Shown here: one piece after another, positions 24,867 to 34,312 of the stretch
Numbering within the stretch: the stretch's first letter is position 1
Layout: every line of letters begins with the position of its first letter
NCBI RefSeq assembly: GCF_000373805.1
Contig: NZ_KB892448.1
Coordinates: 1 to 43,555, forward strand
Length of the DNA stretch: 43,555 nucleotides
Reading direction: 5' to 3'
Source of the DNA: Corynebacterium pilosum DSM 20521 = CIP 103422
Lineage (GTDB): Bacteria > Actinomycetota > Actinomycetes > Mycobacteriales > Mycobacteriaceae
Notes under the pieces: generated by a model
What the model was told of the DNA's origin: nothing
Seen by the model: the letters and a program-made list of their open reading frames with translations, nothing else
Database searches by the model: none
Program-made: the position numbers and the translations under genes

Positions 24867-25778
24867 ATGATCCGCAAGATTGCCCGCCCGATGCTTGCAT
24901 CCGTCTACATCGCCGACGGTGTAGACACCCTCGTTAACAGCTCTGAGCATGTTGAATCCTCCGAGCGCTTCCTCAAGCAGGTCCGCAGCGTTGTTCCTGC
25001 CGAGTACCAGCGCTACGTTCCGAAGGATGCAGAGCTGGTTGCACAGGCACTTGGCGGCACCAAGGTCGGCGCCGGCGCACTCTATGCTTTGGGCAAGGCA
25101 CCACGCTTCGCCGCAGGCACCCTGGCAGTCACCGCCATCCCGACCCTGCTGGGCCGTCATGCCTTCTGGGAGGCAGACACCGCTGAAGAGAAGTCCTCTC
25201 GTCGTAACGGCGCGCTGACCAACGTTGCTCTGCTGGGCGGCCTGTTCTTGGCAACCGCAGACACTGCCGGCAAGCCAGGTCTGGCGTGGCGCACCAAGAA
25301 GGCTGCGCAGACCGCCACCAACAAGGTGCAGGCGGCACTGCCCACCCAGTCCGAATCCGAGAAGGCGCTGAACAACGCGCAGAACTGGATCCAAGACACG
25401 ACCGAGAAGGTCACCTCCGGCGCCCAGGAAGCGGGCAAGCAGGTGTCGAACTATGTCGACGACAACAAGGACGACTGGATTGACACCGCTAGCAAGTGGG
25501 TCGACAACGCGAAGGAAACCACTAGCGATTGGCTCAGCAACGCCCAAGACACCGCTAGCGACTGGTTGGACGAAGCCAACAAGGATGCCAAGAAGGCTCG
25601 CAAGGGCGTCGTCAAGAAGGCGAACAAGGCGCAGAAGCAGGCTGACAAAGCGCTAAACAAGGCGGAGTCCGACATCAAGTCAGGCCGCGCACGTAAGCGC
25701 GCTAACAAGCGTGCGGACAAGCTGCAGAAGCGCGCAAACAAGGCAGTTAACCGCGCACGCAAGCGCCTCGATAAGTAG
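24867..25778 (+). CDS. DoxX-like membrane protein with 11-residue repeats and basic tail
   Basis: A 303-residue protein in two parts. Residues 1-145 are hydrophobic with DoxX features (MIRKIARPMLASVYIADGVD at the start, about four membrane segments). Residues 146-303 are soluble, helical and highly charged. Within them is an exact 11-residue register: KWVDNAKETTS (210-220), DWLSNAQDTAS (221-231), DWLDEANKDAK (232-242), with tryptophans at 211, 222 and 233 (and 204 seven residues earlier). The last 60 residues are rich in Lys, Arg and Ala, resembling histone-H1-like tails. ATG 24867 has AAGGAC ten bases upstream. DoxX proteins are linked to redox and thiol homeostasis in mycobacteria; the tail may bind membrane lipid or nucleic acid. 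A strong terminator follows. Confidence 0.85.
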   Translation: MIRKIARPMLASVYIADGVDTLVNSSEHVESSERFLKQVRSVVPAEYQRYVPKDAELVAQALGGTKVGAGALYALGKAPRFAAGTLAVTAIPTLLGRHAFWEADTAEEKSSRRNGALTNVALLGGLFLATADTAGKPGLAWRTKKAAQTATNKVQAALPTQSESEKALNNAQNWIQDTTEKVTSGAQEAGKQVSNYVDDNKDDWIDTASKWVDNAKETTSDWLSNAQDTASDWLDEANKDAKKARKGVVKKANKAQKQADKALNKAESDIKSGRARKRANKRADKLQKRANKAVNRARKRLDK

Positions 25779-25797
25779 TTTCGACGCCTGCCCGCTG

Positions 25798-25836
25798 CCC
25801 CGCGGGGTGCCAGAGAATTGGTGCCCGCGGGGTTTT
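25798..25836 (+). terminator. Terminator after the DoxX-like gene
   Basis: Perfect 9-bp stem CCCCGCGGG/CCCGCGGGG (25798-25806, 25824-25832) with an inner CCA/TGG pairing, followed by TTTT. Confidence 0.85.
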
Positions 25837-25848
25837 CGGCATTTTTGG

Positions 25849-25854
25849 TAGAAT
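25849..25854 (+). promoter_or_regulatory. -10 element of helD
   Basis: TAGAAT, giving a leader of about 45 bases before the GTG at 25905. No strong -35 is visible. Confidence 0.4.
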
Positions 25855-25904
25855 GATCTGTTCACTCTTTCCCTAGTTTCAGCCTTTGAGGAGAAGCACA
25901 CTTC

Positions 25905-28115
25905 GTGTCCGAATCATCACTCGGTCAATCCCAAGACATCGCAGCGGAACAGGACTACGTCGATACGCTCTTTGCACACCTCGACGCCGAAGTTGCCGGG
26001 GCGCGCGCCCGCTTAGAGCAGGTGCAGCAAGACGTTGACCCAGACAACCCCGATTCGGACGCGCTGGTGCGCCGCGAGACCGAGTACCACGGCCTCAACG
26101 CGAAGTTGGATGCCTTGACCGTGGCGGAGATCGGGCTGGTGTTCGGGCGCATCGACATTGCTGACGAGGACGGCGAACATCCGGTGCCTGGGCGCCCCGA
26201 CTTGGATCGCCGCTATATCGGCCGTATGGGGATCGACGACCGCGACGATCATTACCGCACTCTCCTCTTGGACTGGCGCGCCCCAATGGCGCGTCCTTTC
26301 TACCTAGCCACCACCGCCAACCCCGAGGGAGTGGAGCTGCGCAGGCAGATCCGCACCAACGGACGGAAGGTGACAGGCGTCGACGATGAGGTATTGTCGG
26401 GCCAGGTCACCGACGAACCGACCGCAGATGTGGGTTCGGAGGCAGCGTTGCGCCACGCCATGAACCAGGCGCGCACGGGGCATATGACGTCGATCGTCGA
26501 GACGATCCAGCGTGAGCAGGATGAGATCATCCGCGATGACACCCGCGGTGTGCTCATCGTCCAGGGCGGCCCAGGGACGGGTAAGACGGCGGTAGCGCTG
26601 CACCGCGTCGCCTACCTGCTGTACACCTGGCGCGAACAACTGGCACGAACCGGCGTGCTCATCGTAGGGCCAAATAAGACCTTTCTGGAATATATCTCCC
26701 GCGTGCTTCCGGAGCTCGGTGAGACCGGCGTGGTGCTCGCGACGGTCGGCGACCTCGTCCCAGGAATCAACCCCAGAGGCACCGAAACGCTGATCGGCCG
26801 CGAGATCAAGGGCTCTGAGGAAATGGTGACCATCCTCAAACGCGCCGTACAGGCCTGGCAGACCGTGCCGAACTCGACGGTGCACGTCACCGTCGGTTCG
26901 ATCGAACTGCAGGTCAGCCAGAAGCTGGTTAAGGCGGCGCGCACTCGGGCGCGGCGTTCCCGCAAGCCGCACAACCAGGCCCGCGAGATCTTCCGCGAAG
27001 AGTTCACGCGCCTGCTCGCCGCACAAATGGCGGATCGTATCGGCGCAGACCCCCTCGGCGGCGCCAACCTCCTGTCGGAGGCTGATATCGATCAGCTCCA
27101 CGATGACTTGGCTGATGAGCCTGCGTTGCGCTCGCTTATCGACGAGTACTTCCCGGAACTGGCACCCCTGCAAGTACTCGAGAATCTACTCACCAACACC
27201 GAGGCTATCGAGGAAGTTGCCTATGACTACGACGAGACCACCCAGGAGGCGCTCTACCGCTCACCCGACGCACCTCTGACGCCTTCGGACACTGCCCTGC
27301 TCGACGAGCTGGCGGTGCTCATCGGCATGCCCAGTCCTGATGACGAGCGCGCGAAGGCCGACGAGCAGTGGCGTCGTGAAGTCGCCGAGGCTGAGGATGC
27401 GTTGGATGTGCTCGCGTCCTCTGAATCCACGGATAACGACGATGACATGTTCGAGGCAGAAATCTTGTCCGCCCACGACGTCATCGACGCCGAGACTCTC
27501 GCCGCCCGCCAACAGGAAACCGATAACCGTTCCACCGCGCAGCGAGCCAAGGAGGACTACACCTGGGCCTACGGTCACGTGATCGTCGACGAGGCCCAAG
27601 AACTGTCGCCGATGGAATGGCGCATGATTTTCCGCCGCAGCCCTTCACGCTGGATGACACTGGTCGGAGACACCGCACAGACCGGCTCCCCTGCCGGGAC
27701 TGACGATTGGGCGACTGCGCTAGAGCCTTTCGTCGGCACGCGCTATGCCCTCCACGAGCTCACGGTGAACTACCGCACCCCCACCGAAATCATGGAGGTG
27801 GCCAATGAGCTGCTGGAGATCATTGATCCTGATGCCACGCCGGCGGTCGCGATCCGGTCGAGCGGCCAGCCGGTGCGCTACTTCCCTGCCGGCACGGATC
27901 CCCACAGCGTGCTTTTCGACGACGACAGGCTCACCCACATCATCACCGCAGAGAACGTGGATGACGTCAAGGGATTGGAGTTTGACCACGTGGTGGTTGT
28001 CAATCCCGCGGAGATTGTCGGGGCGTCGAACCAGGGCTGGCAGAACCTCTATGTGGCCTACACCCGTGCTACGCAAACACTCACGGTGATTGGCGACCTT
28101 CCGCCAAAGTCATAA
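25905..28115 (+). CDS. helD: RNA polymerase recycling motor HelD
   Basis: A superfamily 1 helicase-like ATPase of 736 residues. It has a long N-terminal coiled coil (residues about 10-80) reaching into the polymerase secondary channel, Walker A GGPGTGKT (221-228), Walker B VIVDEAQELSPMEWRM (about 560-575), motif III VGDTAQTGSPAG, and the C-terminal YVAYTRATQTL motif VI. HelD binds RNA polymerase, removes nucleic acid from stalled complexes and in mycobacteria and Bacillus is linked to rifampicin tolerance. GTG 25905 follows GAGGAG by 11 bases. The central 'DWRAPMARPFY' segment is the hallmark distinguishing it from UvrD/PcrA. One exact 12-mer GCTTATCGACGA encodes Leu-Ile-Asp-Glu near residue 411. 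Confidence 0.93.
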   Translation: MSESSLGQSQDIAAEQDYVDTLFAHLDAEVAGARARLEQVQQDVDPDNPDSDALVRRETEYHGLNAKLDALTVAEIGLVFGRIDIADEDGEHPVPGRPDLDRRYIGRMGIDDRDDHYRTLLLDWRAPMARPFYLATTANPEGVELRRQIRTNGRKVTGVDDEVLSGQVTDEPTADVGSEAALRHAMNQARTGHMTSIVETIQREQDEIIRDDTRGVLIVQGGPGTGKTAVALHRVAYLLYTWREQLARTGVLIVGPNKTFLEYISRVLPELGETGVVLATVGDLVPGINPRGTETLIGREIKGSEEMVTILKRAVQAWQTVPNSTVHVTVGSIELQVSQKLVKAARTRARRSRKPHNQAREIFREEFTRLLAAQMADRIGADPLGGANLLSEADIDQLHDDLADEPALRSLIDEYFPELAPLQVLENLLTNTEAIEEVAYDYDETTQEALYRSPDAPLTPSDTALLDELAVLIGMPSPDDERAKADEQWRREVAEAEDALDVLASSESTDNDDDMFEAEILSAHDVIDAETLAARQQETDNRSTAQRAKEDYTWAYGHVIVDEAQELSPMEWRMIFRRSPSRWMTLVGDTAQTGSPAGTDDWATALEPFVGTRYALHELTVNYRTPTEIMEVANELLEIIDPDATPAVAIRSSGQPVRYFPAGTDPHSVLFDDDRLTHIITAENVDDVKGLEFDHVVVVNPAEIVGASNQGWQNLYVAYTRATQTLTVIGDLPPKS
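27134..27145 (+). repeat. 12-mer GCTTATCGACGA, copy 3
   Basis: Exact copy on the plus strand, in helD, read as Leu-Ile-Asp-Glu codons. Confidence 0.8.
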
Positions 28116-28146
28116 AAATCGCCCGCCACACAATGTGGCGGGCGCA
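28116..28146 (-). terminator. Convergent terminator between helD and the universal stress gene
   Basis: Stem CGCCCGCCACA/TGTGGCGGGCG (about 28120-28145). Read on the minus strand it is followed by ATTTTT, so it terminates the stress-protein gene; on the plus strand it lies right after the helD stop and may serve both. Confidence 0.8.
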
Positions 28147-28158
28147 TCGTCGATAAGC
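28147..28158 (-). repeat. 12-mer GCTTATCGACGA, copy 4 (noncoding)
   Basis: Exact copy on the minus strand, outside any gene, between the terminator hairpin and the stress-protein stop codon. Confidence 0.8.
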
Positions 28159-28164
28159 GAAAGC

Positions 28165-28608
28165 TTAGTTGACGGTGTGGACGATCATCACGTCGCAATC
28201 AGACTGACGCGCAACGTCTGCCGGCACCGAACCAAGCAGGCGGCCGGTCAGGGAATTGATGCCACGGTTACCCACAACCAGCAGGTCAGCCTTGTTGTCG
28301 TTCACAATCGCCATCAACGCCTGCACCGGGGTGCCTGGGCGCACAGCGGTCTCCACGTTCTGAGCACCGGCTTCGCGGGCGTGCTCAGCAGCCTGCTTCA
28401 AGTTCTCCTGAGCCTTCTCATCACCGAGGATAGCCACCGAATCCTGGCGCAAGGTCTTGGACGCGTCTTCCTCGGTCTCGTAGTAAGCGCAGCCGATGAT
28501 CAACTTCGAGTCGAATGCCGCAGCCATCTTCGCTGCCCGCTCGACTGCCAGTAGAGATGACTTAGACCCATCAGTGCCGACAACGATGGAGTTGTAGTAA
28601 TCGCTCAT
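28165..28608 (-). CDS. Universal stress protein (first copy)
   Basis: A 147-residue single-domain UspA-type protein with the ATP-binding pattern GNRGINSLTGRLLGSV (G-2x-G-9x-G-S) near residues 112-127 and the N-terminal VGTDGSKSS loop. Such proteins bind ATP and act in stress and dormancy. AAAGG precedes the ATG by about 13 bases. It is similar to the next protein (28701-29159), an apparent duplication. Transcription is towards helD and ends in the shared hairpin. Confidence 0.9.
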   Translation of the reverse strand: MSDYYNSIVVGTDGSKSSLLAVERAAKMAAAFDSKLIIGCAYYETEEDASKTLRQDSVAILGDEKAQENLKQAAEHAREAGAQNVETAVRPGTPVQALMAIVNDNKADLLVVGNRGINSLTGRLLGSVPADVARQSDCDVMIVHTVN

Positions 28609-28700
28609 AATGTCCGTTGACCTTTCGATTTGAACCGCGGAGGGGATATGCCTCTCTAGTGTATCAATATTCCACTAGGGTGATCTGCGTCTAATCGTCT

Positions 28701-29159
28701 CTAATCGTCGGAGTATTCCGCGGTGTCGACGATCATCACGTCAACATTCGCCTTCCGTGCCACGCCAGTAGGGATATTGCCGAAGACGCGACCGGACAAG
28801 GAATTGACGCCGCGGTTGCCCACAACCAGCAAGTCAGCCCCGTATTCGGTGACAGAGTCCACGAGCACCTGCACCGGCGAGCCGGACTTGGCGATCAGAC
28901 GGACCTTGGTTGCTCCTTCTTCTGCAGCGAGTTCGCCGGCCTCAGAGAGGTACTCCTCCGCGCGGTCGTCGCTGACCACGGGCAGGGTGGAGTAATCGGA
29001 GCTTGGGGAGTTCAACAGGGACCCTGTCGAGTTGTAGTAGGCGCAGATGATAATCAGTTGCGCATCGTACGCGCGGGCCAGGCTGGCGGCGGAGCGGACG
29101 GCCTTGAGCGAGGACGAGGAGCCGTCAGTTCCTACGGTGATTGTCGAATAGGAGTGCAT
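28701..29159 (-). CDS. Universal stress protein (second copy)
   Basis: A 152-residue paralogue of the preceding gene, with VGTDGSSSS at the start and the nucleotide motif GNRGVNSLSGRVFGNI (near 117-132). It begins 21 bases after the uvrB stop, downstream of AAAGAAAGGG, so it could be co-transcribed with coaE-uvrB. A 92-bp gap separates it from the other copy. The two proteins differ mainly in the central helix. Confidence 0.9.
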   Translation of the reverse strand: MHSYSTITVGTDGSSSSLKAVRSAASLARAYDAQLIIICAYYNSTGSLLNSPSSDYSTLPVVSDDRAEEYLSEAGELAAEEGATKVRLIAKSGSPVQVLVDSVTEYGADLLVVGNRGVNSLSGRVFGNIPTGVARKANVDVMIVDTAEYSDD

Positions 29160-29180
29160 AAGATTCGATCCCTTTCTTTT

Positions 29181-31286
29181 CTAGATTCCTGTGTCCTTAA
29201 TACCACGAAGTTCTTTTCGAAGGTCAGCCACCTCATCGCGCAGCCGCCCAGCGAGCTCAAACTTGAGGTCACGGGCTGCCGAAGTCATCTGCGCCGTCAA
29301 TGAATCAATCAGTGCTTGGATCTCATCTTCAGCCATTGTGGACGTATCAGGCTTATCGACGACCGCAGCGTCGCCTACAGCACTGCCCTCCGCGGCGGCG
29401 GCCTCCGCATTGTTTTCGTAGACCTCGTCCAAAATGTCAGAGATCTTCTTACGCAGCGGTTGCGGGTCGATGCCATGCTCTTTGTTATAAGCAATCTGCT
29501 TGGCGCGGCGGCGCTCGGTTTCGTCGAGGGCATACTGCATCGATTCGGTGACCTTATCCGCATACATGATCACCGAGCCCGAGACGTTACGCGCGGCACG
29601 GCCAATAGTCTGGATGAGCGACTTCGTCGAGCGCAGGAAACCTTCCTTATCGGCGTCCAAGATGGCCACCAGAGACACTTCTGGCAGGTCAAGGCCCTCA
29701 CGCAGCAGGTTAATGCCCACCAGCACGTCATACTCACCGAGCCTGAGCTGGCGCAGTAGTTCGACGCGCTGCAAGGTATCAATGTCAGAGTGCAAGTAGC
29801 GGACCCGGATCCCGTTTTCCATCAGGTAGTCGGTCAAGTCTTCCGCCATCCGCTTGGTCAAGGTGGTGACCAAAACGCGTTCGTCCTTCTCGGTGCGCTG
29901 ACGGATCTCCTCGATGAGGTCGTCGATCTGTCCCTTCGTCGGGCGTACCTCCACGTGCGGGTCCACCAGGCCTGTCGGGCGGATGACCTGTTCGACGAAC
30001 TCGCCGCCGGCTGCCTCCAGCTCATAGTCACCGGGTGTTGCCGACATGTACACAGTTTGGCCGACGCGCTGCTCAAACTCGTCGAAAGTCAGTGGGCGGT
30101 TGTCCAACGCAGACGGCAGGCGGAATCCGTGCTCAACAAGGTTGCGCTTGCGCGACATATCGCCCTCGAACATGCCCCCGATCTGGGGAACAGTCACGTG
30201 CGACTCATCAATGATGGTGAGGAAATCCTCTGGGAAGTAGTCAAGCAGGGTCGCCGGGGCGCTTCCTGCCTCACGCCCATCCATGTGACGCGAATAGTTC
30301 TCGATGCCCGAGCAGAAACCGACCTGCTGAATCATCTCCAGATCGTATTCGGTGCGCATCCGCAGGCGCTGGGCTTCCAGAAGCTTGCCCCGGTTTTCGA
30401 GGTCCTCGAGACGGTCGGCCAGCTCCTCCTTGATCGCCTCGATCGCCTTTTCCATGCGCTCTTCCGTAGCCACATAGTGCGTCGCCGGGAAAATGCGCAG
30501 CTCATCGACCTGACGGAGAACATCGCCGGTCACGGGGTGAATATAGTACAGCGCGTCCACATCGTCGCCGAAGAATTCCACGCGCACGGCGACTTCCTCA
30601 TATGCCGGGATGATGTCCACCGTGTCGCCCTTGACACGGAAGGTTCCTCGTCGGAAGTCATAGTCATTGCGCTCATATTGCACGTCCACGAGAAGGCGGA
30701 GGAACTGGTCACGGTCGATCTCTTCGTCGATACGCAACACCACCGAGCGATCCAGGTAGGACTGCGGCGCGCCTAGGCCGTAAATACAGGACACAGAACT
30801 AACGACGACCACATCGCGACGACTCAGCAGCCCAGAGGTAGCGGCGTGGCGCAAACGCTCCACGTCCTCATTAATGGATGAGTCCTTCTCAATGTAGGTG
30901 TCCGTCTGCGCGATATACGCCTCTGGCTGGTAGTAGTCGTAGTAACTAACGAAATACTCCACCGCGTTATTCGGCAGGAGCTCTTTCAACTCATTGGCAA
31001 GCTGGGCCGCCAGAGTCTTATTCGGGGCCATGACCAACGTCGGCCGCTGCTGCTGTTCAATCAGCCAGGCGGCCGTTGCGGACTTACCGGTACCTGTAGC
31101 ACCAAGCAGGACCACGTCTTCCTCGCCGCGGTCGAGGCGCTCGTCCAGTTCCTTAATGGCGCGTGGCTGGTCACCTGAAGGCTCAAACTCCGAGATCACT
31201 TCAAAGGGTTTATCGGAGCGTTCCACCTCGCCGATGGGGCGAAATTCGGAATGAGAATAGACAGGGTGCTCTGCAGGAAAAGCCAT
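29181..31286 (-). CDS. uvrB: Excinuclease ABC subunit B
   Basis: Damage-verification helicase-like subunit of UvrABC. The 701-residue product has Walker A GATGTGKS (62-69), the damage-probing beta hairpin [12 protein letters not shown], helicase motifs ([21 protein letters not shown]) and a C-terminal UVR domain that contacts UvrC ([19 protein letters not shown]). I chose ATG 31286 with GGGGA just before it; a GTG three codons earlier is possible. It lies 37 bp after the coaE stop. One copy of the 12-mer motif is present near its 3' end. Confidence 0.97.
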   Translation of the reverse strand: MAFPAEHPVYSHSEFRPIGEVERSDKPFEVISEFEPSGDQPRAIKELDERLDRGEEDVVLLGATGTGKSATAAWLIEQQQRPTLVMAPNKTLAAQLANELKELLPNNAVEYFVSYYDYYQPEAYIAQTDTYIEKDSSINEDVERLRHAATSGLLSRRDVVVVSSVSCIYGLGAPQSYLDRSVVLRIDEEIDRDQFLRLLVDVQYERNDYDFRRGTFRVKGDTVDIIPAYEEVAVRVEFFGDDVDALYYIHPVTGDVLRQVDELRIFPATHYVATEERMEKAIEAIKEELADRLEDLENRGKLLEAQRLRMRTEYDLEMIQQVGFCSGIENYSRHMDGREAGSAPATLLDYFPEDFLTIIDESHVTVPQIGGMFEGDMSRKRNLVEHGFRLPSALDNRPLTFDEFEQRVGQTVYMSATPGDYELEAAGGEFVEQVIRPTGLVDPHVEVRPTKGQIDDLIEEIRQRTEKDERVLVTTLTKRMAEDLTDYLMENGIRVRYLHSDIDTLQRVELLRQLRLGEYDVLVGINLLREGLDLPEVSLVAILDADKEGFLRSTKSLIQTIGRAARNVSGSVIMYADKVTESMQYALDETERRRAKQIAYNKEHGIDPQPLRKKISDILDEVYENNAEAAAAEGSAVGDAAVVDKPDTSTMAEDEIQALIDSLTAQMTSAARDLKFELAGRLRDEVADLRKELRGIKDTGI
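29351..29362 (+). repeat. 12-mer GCTTATCGACGA, copy 5
   Basis: Exact copy on the plus strand, inside uvrB; the coding strand reads it as Val-Asp-Lys. Confidence 0.8.
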
Positions 31287-31323
31287 ATTCCCCACACTAG
31301 TAGGCCGGCCAATGAAAACGTAT

Positions 31324-31923
31324 CTAGTCGTCCCCGGTAAGTCGCGTTAGTAAGGCGTCGACCTGCGTCTCCAATTCTTCAAGGGCTCCATTGTTGTCGA
31401 TAATCACGTCAGCGACGCTCTTCCGTGTATCGTCGTCGATCTGGCGTGCGATGCGGTTGCGGGCATCGGCTTCATCGAGCCCGCGCTTGTCGACGAGGCG
31501 TCGTACGCGTTCCTCAGCGTCTACATCGACGACGATCGTGAGGTCAACCTGCTCGTGGAGTCCCTGTTCGATCAATAGGGGCATGTCATAGACAGCAGCC
31601 TTGTGCCCTGCCTCTTCGAGTTGCGCGAACCGGCTCCGCACTTCCGCCCTGATTGCCGGGTGCGTAATTGAATTCAACAGCTCGGTGTGTTCTTGCGAGC
31701 TGAACGCCTTCTTCGCTAGCGCTGCCCGATTGAGATCTCCGGCATCAGTGAGAATTTCATCGCCGAAAGCGGATGCCAATTCTTTCAACGCCGGCTGCCC
31801 TGGTTCCACGATCTCGCGTGACACTTGGTCAGCGTCTACCACCGGAATTCCCCGTTCGCGCAGCATCTCTGCCACAGTGCTCTTGCCGCTGCCAATTCCG
31901 CCTGTCAAACCGATGATTCGCAT
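31324..31923 (-). CDS. coaE: Dephospho-CoA kinase
   Basis: Last enzyme of coenzyme A synthesis, phosphorylating the 3' hydroxyl of the dephospho-CoA ribose. The 199-residue product begins [16 protein letters not shown] with the P-loop (residues 7-15), followed by [12 protein letters not shown] and the lid segment with R-RxxxRxxxQ-type arginines ([13 protein letters not shown]). The frame continues upstream to 31995 without family similarity. A -10-like TAGAAT lies seven bases before ATG 31923 and no ribosome-binding site is visible, so the transcript is probably leaderless. It heads a likely coaE-uvrB operon. Confidence 0.95.
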   Translation of the reverse strand: MRIIGLTGGIGSGKSTVAEMLRERGIPVVDADQVSREIVEPGQPALKELASAFGDEILTDAGDLNRAALAKKAFSSQEHTELLNSITHPAIRAEVRSRFAQLEEAGHKAAVYDMPLLIEQGLHEQVDLTIVVDVDAEERVRRLVDKRGLDEADARNRIARQIDDDTRKSVADVIIDNNGALEELETQVDALLTRLTGDD

Positions 31924-31930
31924 GGAAAAG

Positions 31931-31936
31931 ATTCTA
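31931..31936 (-). promoter_or_regulatory. -10 element of coaE (probable leaderless)
   Basis: TAGAAT on the minus strand, ending seven bases before the coaE ATG. Confidence 0.5.
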
Positions 31937-31976
31937 GCGGGGCCACCTTCATTTCCCCTGCGAAAGTTAGTAAACT

Positions 31977-32023
31977 TTGACACTAAGTACAACAATAGTG
32001 ATGTGGATTACACACACTTAGTG
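31977..32023 (+). promoter_or_regulatory. Promoter region with inverted repeat before the membrane protein
   Basis: A perfect -35 TTGACA (31977-31982) lies 54 bp before the GTG. The inverted repeat CACTAAGT (31981-31988) / ACTTAGTG (32016-32023) flanks the likely -10 area. The -10 itself is not clear (TAGTGA at 31996 is the best candidate, with a short spacer). Confidence 0.35.
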
Positions 32024-32035
32024 AAAGGAGCACTC

Positions 32036-32542
32036 GTGGATATTGCATTGTCGACGAAGCTGATTTCGATCGGCTTCCTAACGTTATGTTCAGCCGCTCT
32101 CCTCACCGCGGCAGCCCGAAGCCTTTTAGAGGGCAAGCAAAGGGACACTCAGATCTCCTATGTGCTCCCGCTTCTACAATTCTTCGTAGGCGTCGCCCTA
32201 CTCATTCCCGCTTTGCACCCCTGGAGCAAGCTCGGCGCCGGGGTTCCTTTCGTCATCTTCGGCGCTTTTCAAGCACTGGCCCTGATTCGTGGAAAAGGTT
32301 CTGCCTATGGTTTTTGGGACGGATTTTCCTCGTCACAAATATCCTGGGCGCACGTAGCTAGAAATTGGGTGATCGCTGCGCTTCTCATCTTCGCCGTCCC
32401 AAGTAGTGCCGCGATGTATTTATCTGAAAACAGCAGCTCAACTGTTGCCCTCGCGGTCGCGGTTGCCATCGTTTATCTCTTCATGGCAACCCGCAACCTC
32501 AAAACGCCTCACACCAAACCAAGCCTGCTCCCCGCAGCCTAG
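32036..32542 (+). CDS. Small polytopic membrane protein, unknown function
   Basis: Not recognised. From GTG 32036, preceded by AAAGGAG five bases upstream, the product is 168 residues with about five hydrophobic segments (roughly 5-24, 42-60, 65-80, 106-125, 128-147) and a short polar tail (KTPHTKPSLLPAA). The frame stays open to 31601, but that stretch is the antisense of coaE. It is divergent from coaE. A promoter with an inverted repeat and the good ribosome-binding site suggest a real, regulated gene. Confidence 0.75.
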   Translation: MDIALSTKLISIGFLTLCSAALLTAAARSLLEGKQRDTQISYVLPLLQFFVGVALLIPALHPWSKLGAGVPFVIFGAFQALALIRGKGSAYGFWDGFSSSQISWAHVARNWVIAALLIFAVPSSAAMYLSENSSSTVALAVAVAIVYLFMATRNLKTPHTKPSLLPAA

Positions 32543-32553
32543 GCTAAAACAGA

Positions 32554-32593
32554 TCGGGCCCGGAGTCTAAAACTAATTAGACTTCGGGCCCGA
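32554..32593. terminator. Bidirectional terminator between the membrane protein and rpsA
   Basis: Long hairpin TCGGGCCCG-GAGTCTAA / TTAGACTT-CGGGCCCGA (32554-32570 with 32577-32593, one mismatch region). A second, smaller hairpin AGCCATC..GATGGCT lies at 32604-32626, nearer the rpsA stop. Both convergent genes can use the pair. Confidence 0.75.
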
Positions 32594-32636
32594 ACTTTGA
32601 ACCAGCCATCACATTATTAGATGGCTTCAGCGCAAA

Positions 32637-34103
32637 CTAGTTGCCAGCGAGCTTCTCGCGCAGCTTAGCCAGCTGCTCGTCGGAAGCCAGGGAACCACCA
32701 GAGGTCTCCTCTGCTGCTTCGTTGGATGCCGGAGCAGGCGCATCCTCGGAAGACGCGGAAGAGTAGTTAGCGGATTCCTCAGCAGCCTCAGCTGCTGCGG
32801 CGCGGTGACGCTCGATCTGAGCAGCGTGTGCCTGGTAGCGGCGCTCTGCCTCAGCGTAGCGGTTCTCCCACTCCTGGCGAGCCTCGTCGTAACCTTCCAT
32901 CCACTCGTTGGTCTCCGGGTCGAAGCCCTCTGGGAAGATGTAGTTACCCTGCTCGTCGTAGGAATCGGCCATGCCGTAGCGGGATGGGTCGAACTCGTCG
33001 ACGTAGTCCTCGTCTGCCTGCTTCAGAGACAGGGAGATGCGGCGACGGTCCAGGTCGATGTCGATGACCTTGACCATGAGCTCTTCGCCAACGTTGACGA
33101 TCTGGTCTGGCACCTCGACGTGGCGCTGTGCCAGCTCGGAGATGTGGACCAGGCCCTCGATGCCCTCTTCGACGCGCACGAACGCACCGAATGGGACCAG
33201 CTTGGTGACCTTGCCTGGCACGATCTGGCCCACAGCGTGGGTGCGTGCGAACACGCGCCATGGGTCTTCCTGGGTTGCCTTCAGGGACAGGGACACGCGC
33301 TCGCGGTCCAGGTCAACGTCGAGAACCTCAACGGTGACTTCGTCGCCGACGGTGACAACCTCAGATGGGTGGTCGATGTGCTTCCAGGACAGCTCGGAGA
33401 CGTGAACCAGGCCGTCGACACCGCCGAGATCGACGAATGCGCCGAAGTTGACGATGGAGGACACAACGCCCTTACGGACCTGGCCCTTCTGCAGCTGGTG
33501 CAGGAACTCGGAGCGGACCGCGGACTGGGTCTCTTCCAGGTATGCACGGCGGGACAGCACAACGTTGTTGCGGTGCTTGTCCAGCTCGATGATCTTCGCT
33601 TCCAGCTCCTGGCCGATGTATGGCTCCAGGTCGCGGACGCGACGCATTTCGACGAGGGATGCAGGCAGGAAGCCGCGCAGACCGATGTCCAGGATCAGGC
33701 CGCCCTTGACGACCTCGATGACGGTACCGGTGACTGGCTCGTCGTTGTTCTGCAGTTCCTCGATGGTGCCCCATGCGCGCTCGTACTGTGCACGCTTCTT
33801 CGACAGGATCAGACGGCCTTCCTTGTCCTCCTTGGTCAGGACAAGTGCGTCGATCTCGTCGCCGACTTCGACAACCTCGTCTGGGTCGACGTCGTGCTTG
33901 ATGGACAGCTCGCGGGTAGGGATGACACCTTCGGTCTTGTAGCCGATGTCAAGGAGGACTTCGTCGTGGTCAACCTTGACGACGCTGCCAGAGACGATGT
34001 CGCCATCATTGAAGTACTTGATGGTCTCGTCAACTGCAGCGAGAAAATCCTCAGCGGTGCCGATGTCGTTGATGGCTACCTGAGGGGTGTTAGAAGTGGA
34101 CAT
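32637..34103 (-). CDS. rpsA: 30S ribosomal protein S1
   Basis: mRNA-binding protein of the small subunit. The 488-residue product contains four S1 domains (about 35-105, 122-189, 207-276 and 293-363, each with a GxV...GAFVDLG-type core) and a long acidic, Ala/Glu-rich C-terminal tail (about 365-488), as in other actinobacteria. ATG 34103 follows GGAG at 11 bases; the upstream sequence CTCC..CGGAG could fold over this site. Convergent with the membrane protein at 32036. Confidence 0.97.
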   Translation of the reverse strand: MSTSNTPQVAINDIGTAEDFLAAVDETIKYFNDGDIVSGSVVKVDHDEVLLDIGYKTEGVIPTRELSIKHDVDPDEVVEVGDEIDALVLTKEDKEGRLILSKKRAQYERAWGTIEELQNNDEPVTGTVIEVVKGGLILDIGLRGFLPASLVEMRRVRDLEPYIGQELEAKIIELDKHRNNVVLSRRAYLEETQSAVRSEFLHQLQKGQVRKGVVSSIVNFGAFVDLGGVDGLVHVSELSWKHIDHPSEVVTVGDEVTVEVLDVDLDRERVSLSLKATQEDPWRVFARTHAVGQIVPGKVTKLVPFGAFVRVEEGIEGLVHISELAQRHVEVPDQIVNVGEELMVKVIDIDLDRRRISLSLKQADEDYVDEFDPSRYGMADSYDEQGNYIFPEGFDPETNEWMEGYDEARQEWENRYAEAERRYQAHAAQIERHRAAAAEAAEESANYSSASSEDAPAPASNEAAEETSGGSLASDEQLAKLREKLAGN

Positions 34104-34148
34104 TAATTAAGTTGCTCCGAAACGGATAGGAGGTCGAAAATGGACAGA

Positions 34149-34176
34149 AACGTATCTCTCAAAAACCCGCTGCTAA
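34149..34176 (-). promoter_or_regulatory. Possible rpsA promoter
   Basis: Minus strand TTAGCA (34171-34176), 16-nt spacer and TACGTT (34149-34154), giving a leader of about 40 bases. Moderate similarity only. Confidence 0.3.
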
Positions 34177-34312
34177 GCTGGGCTTTCGATCTCATTTCGG
34201 GAACGCGCAGGCGCTCCTATTACCGCCTACCACGCCCTGAAACACAGACACGCTCACACAACAATAGTCCGTTTGTGCAGCTAGAGCAAATGATTTGGAA
34301 GCTGATCCCCTA

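Noticed and set aside
32805..34106. A 433-codon open frame on the plus strand opposite rpsA
   Set aside because: It is the exact antisense of rpsA, whose S1 domains are certain; such frames arise from the codon bias of this GC-rich gene. The translation has no recognisable domain.
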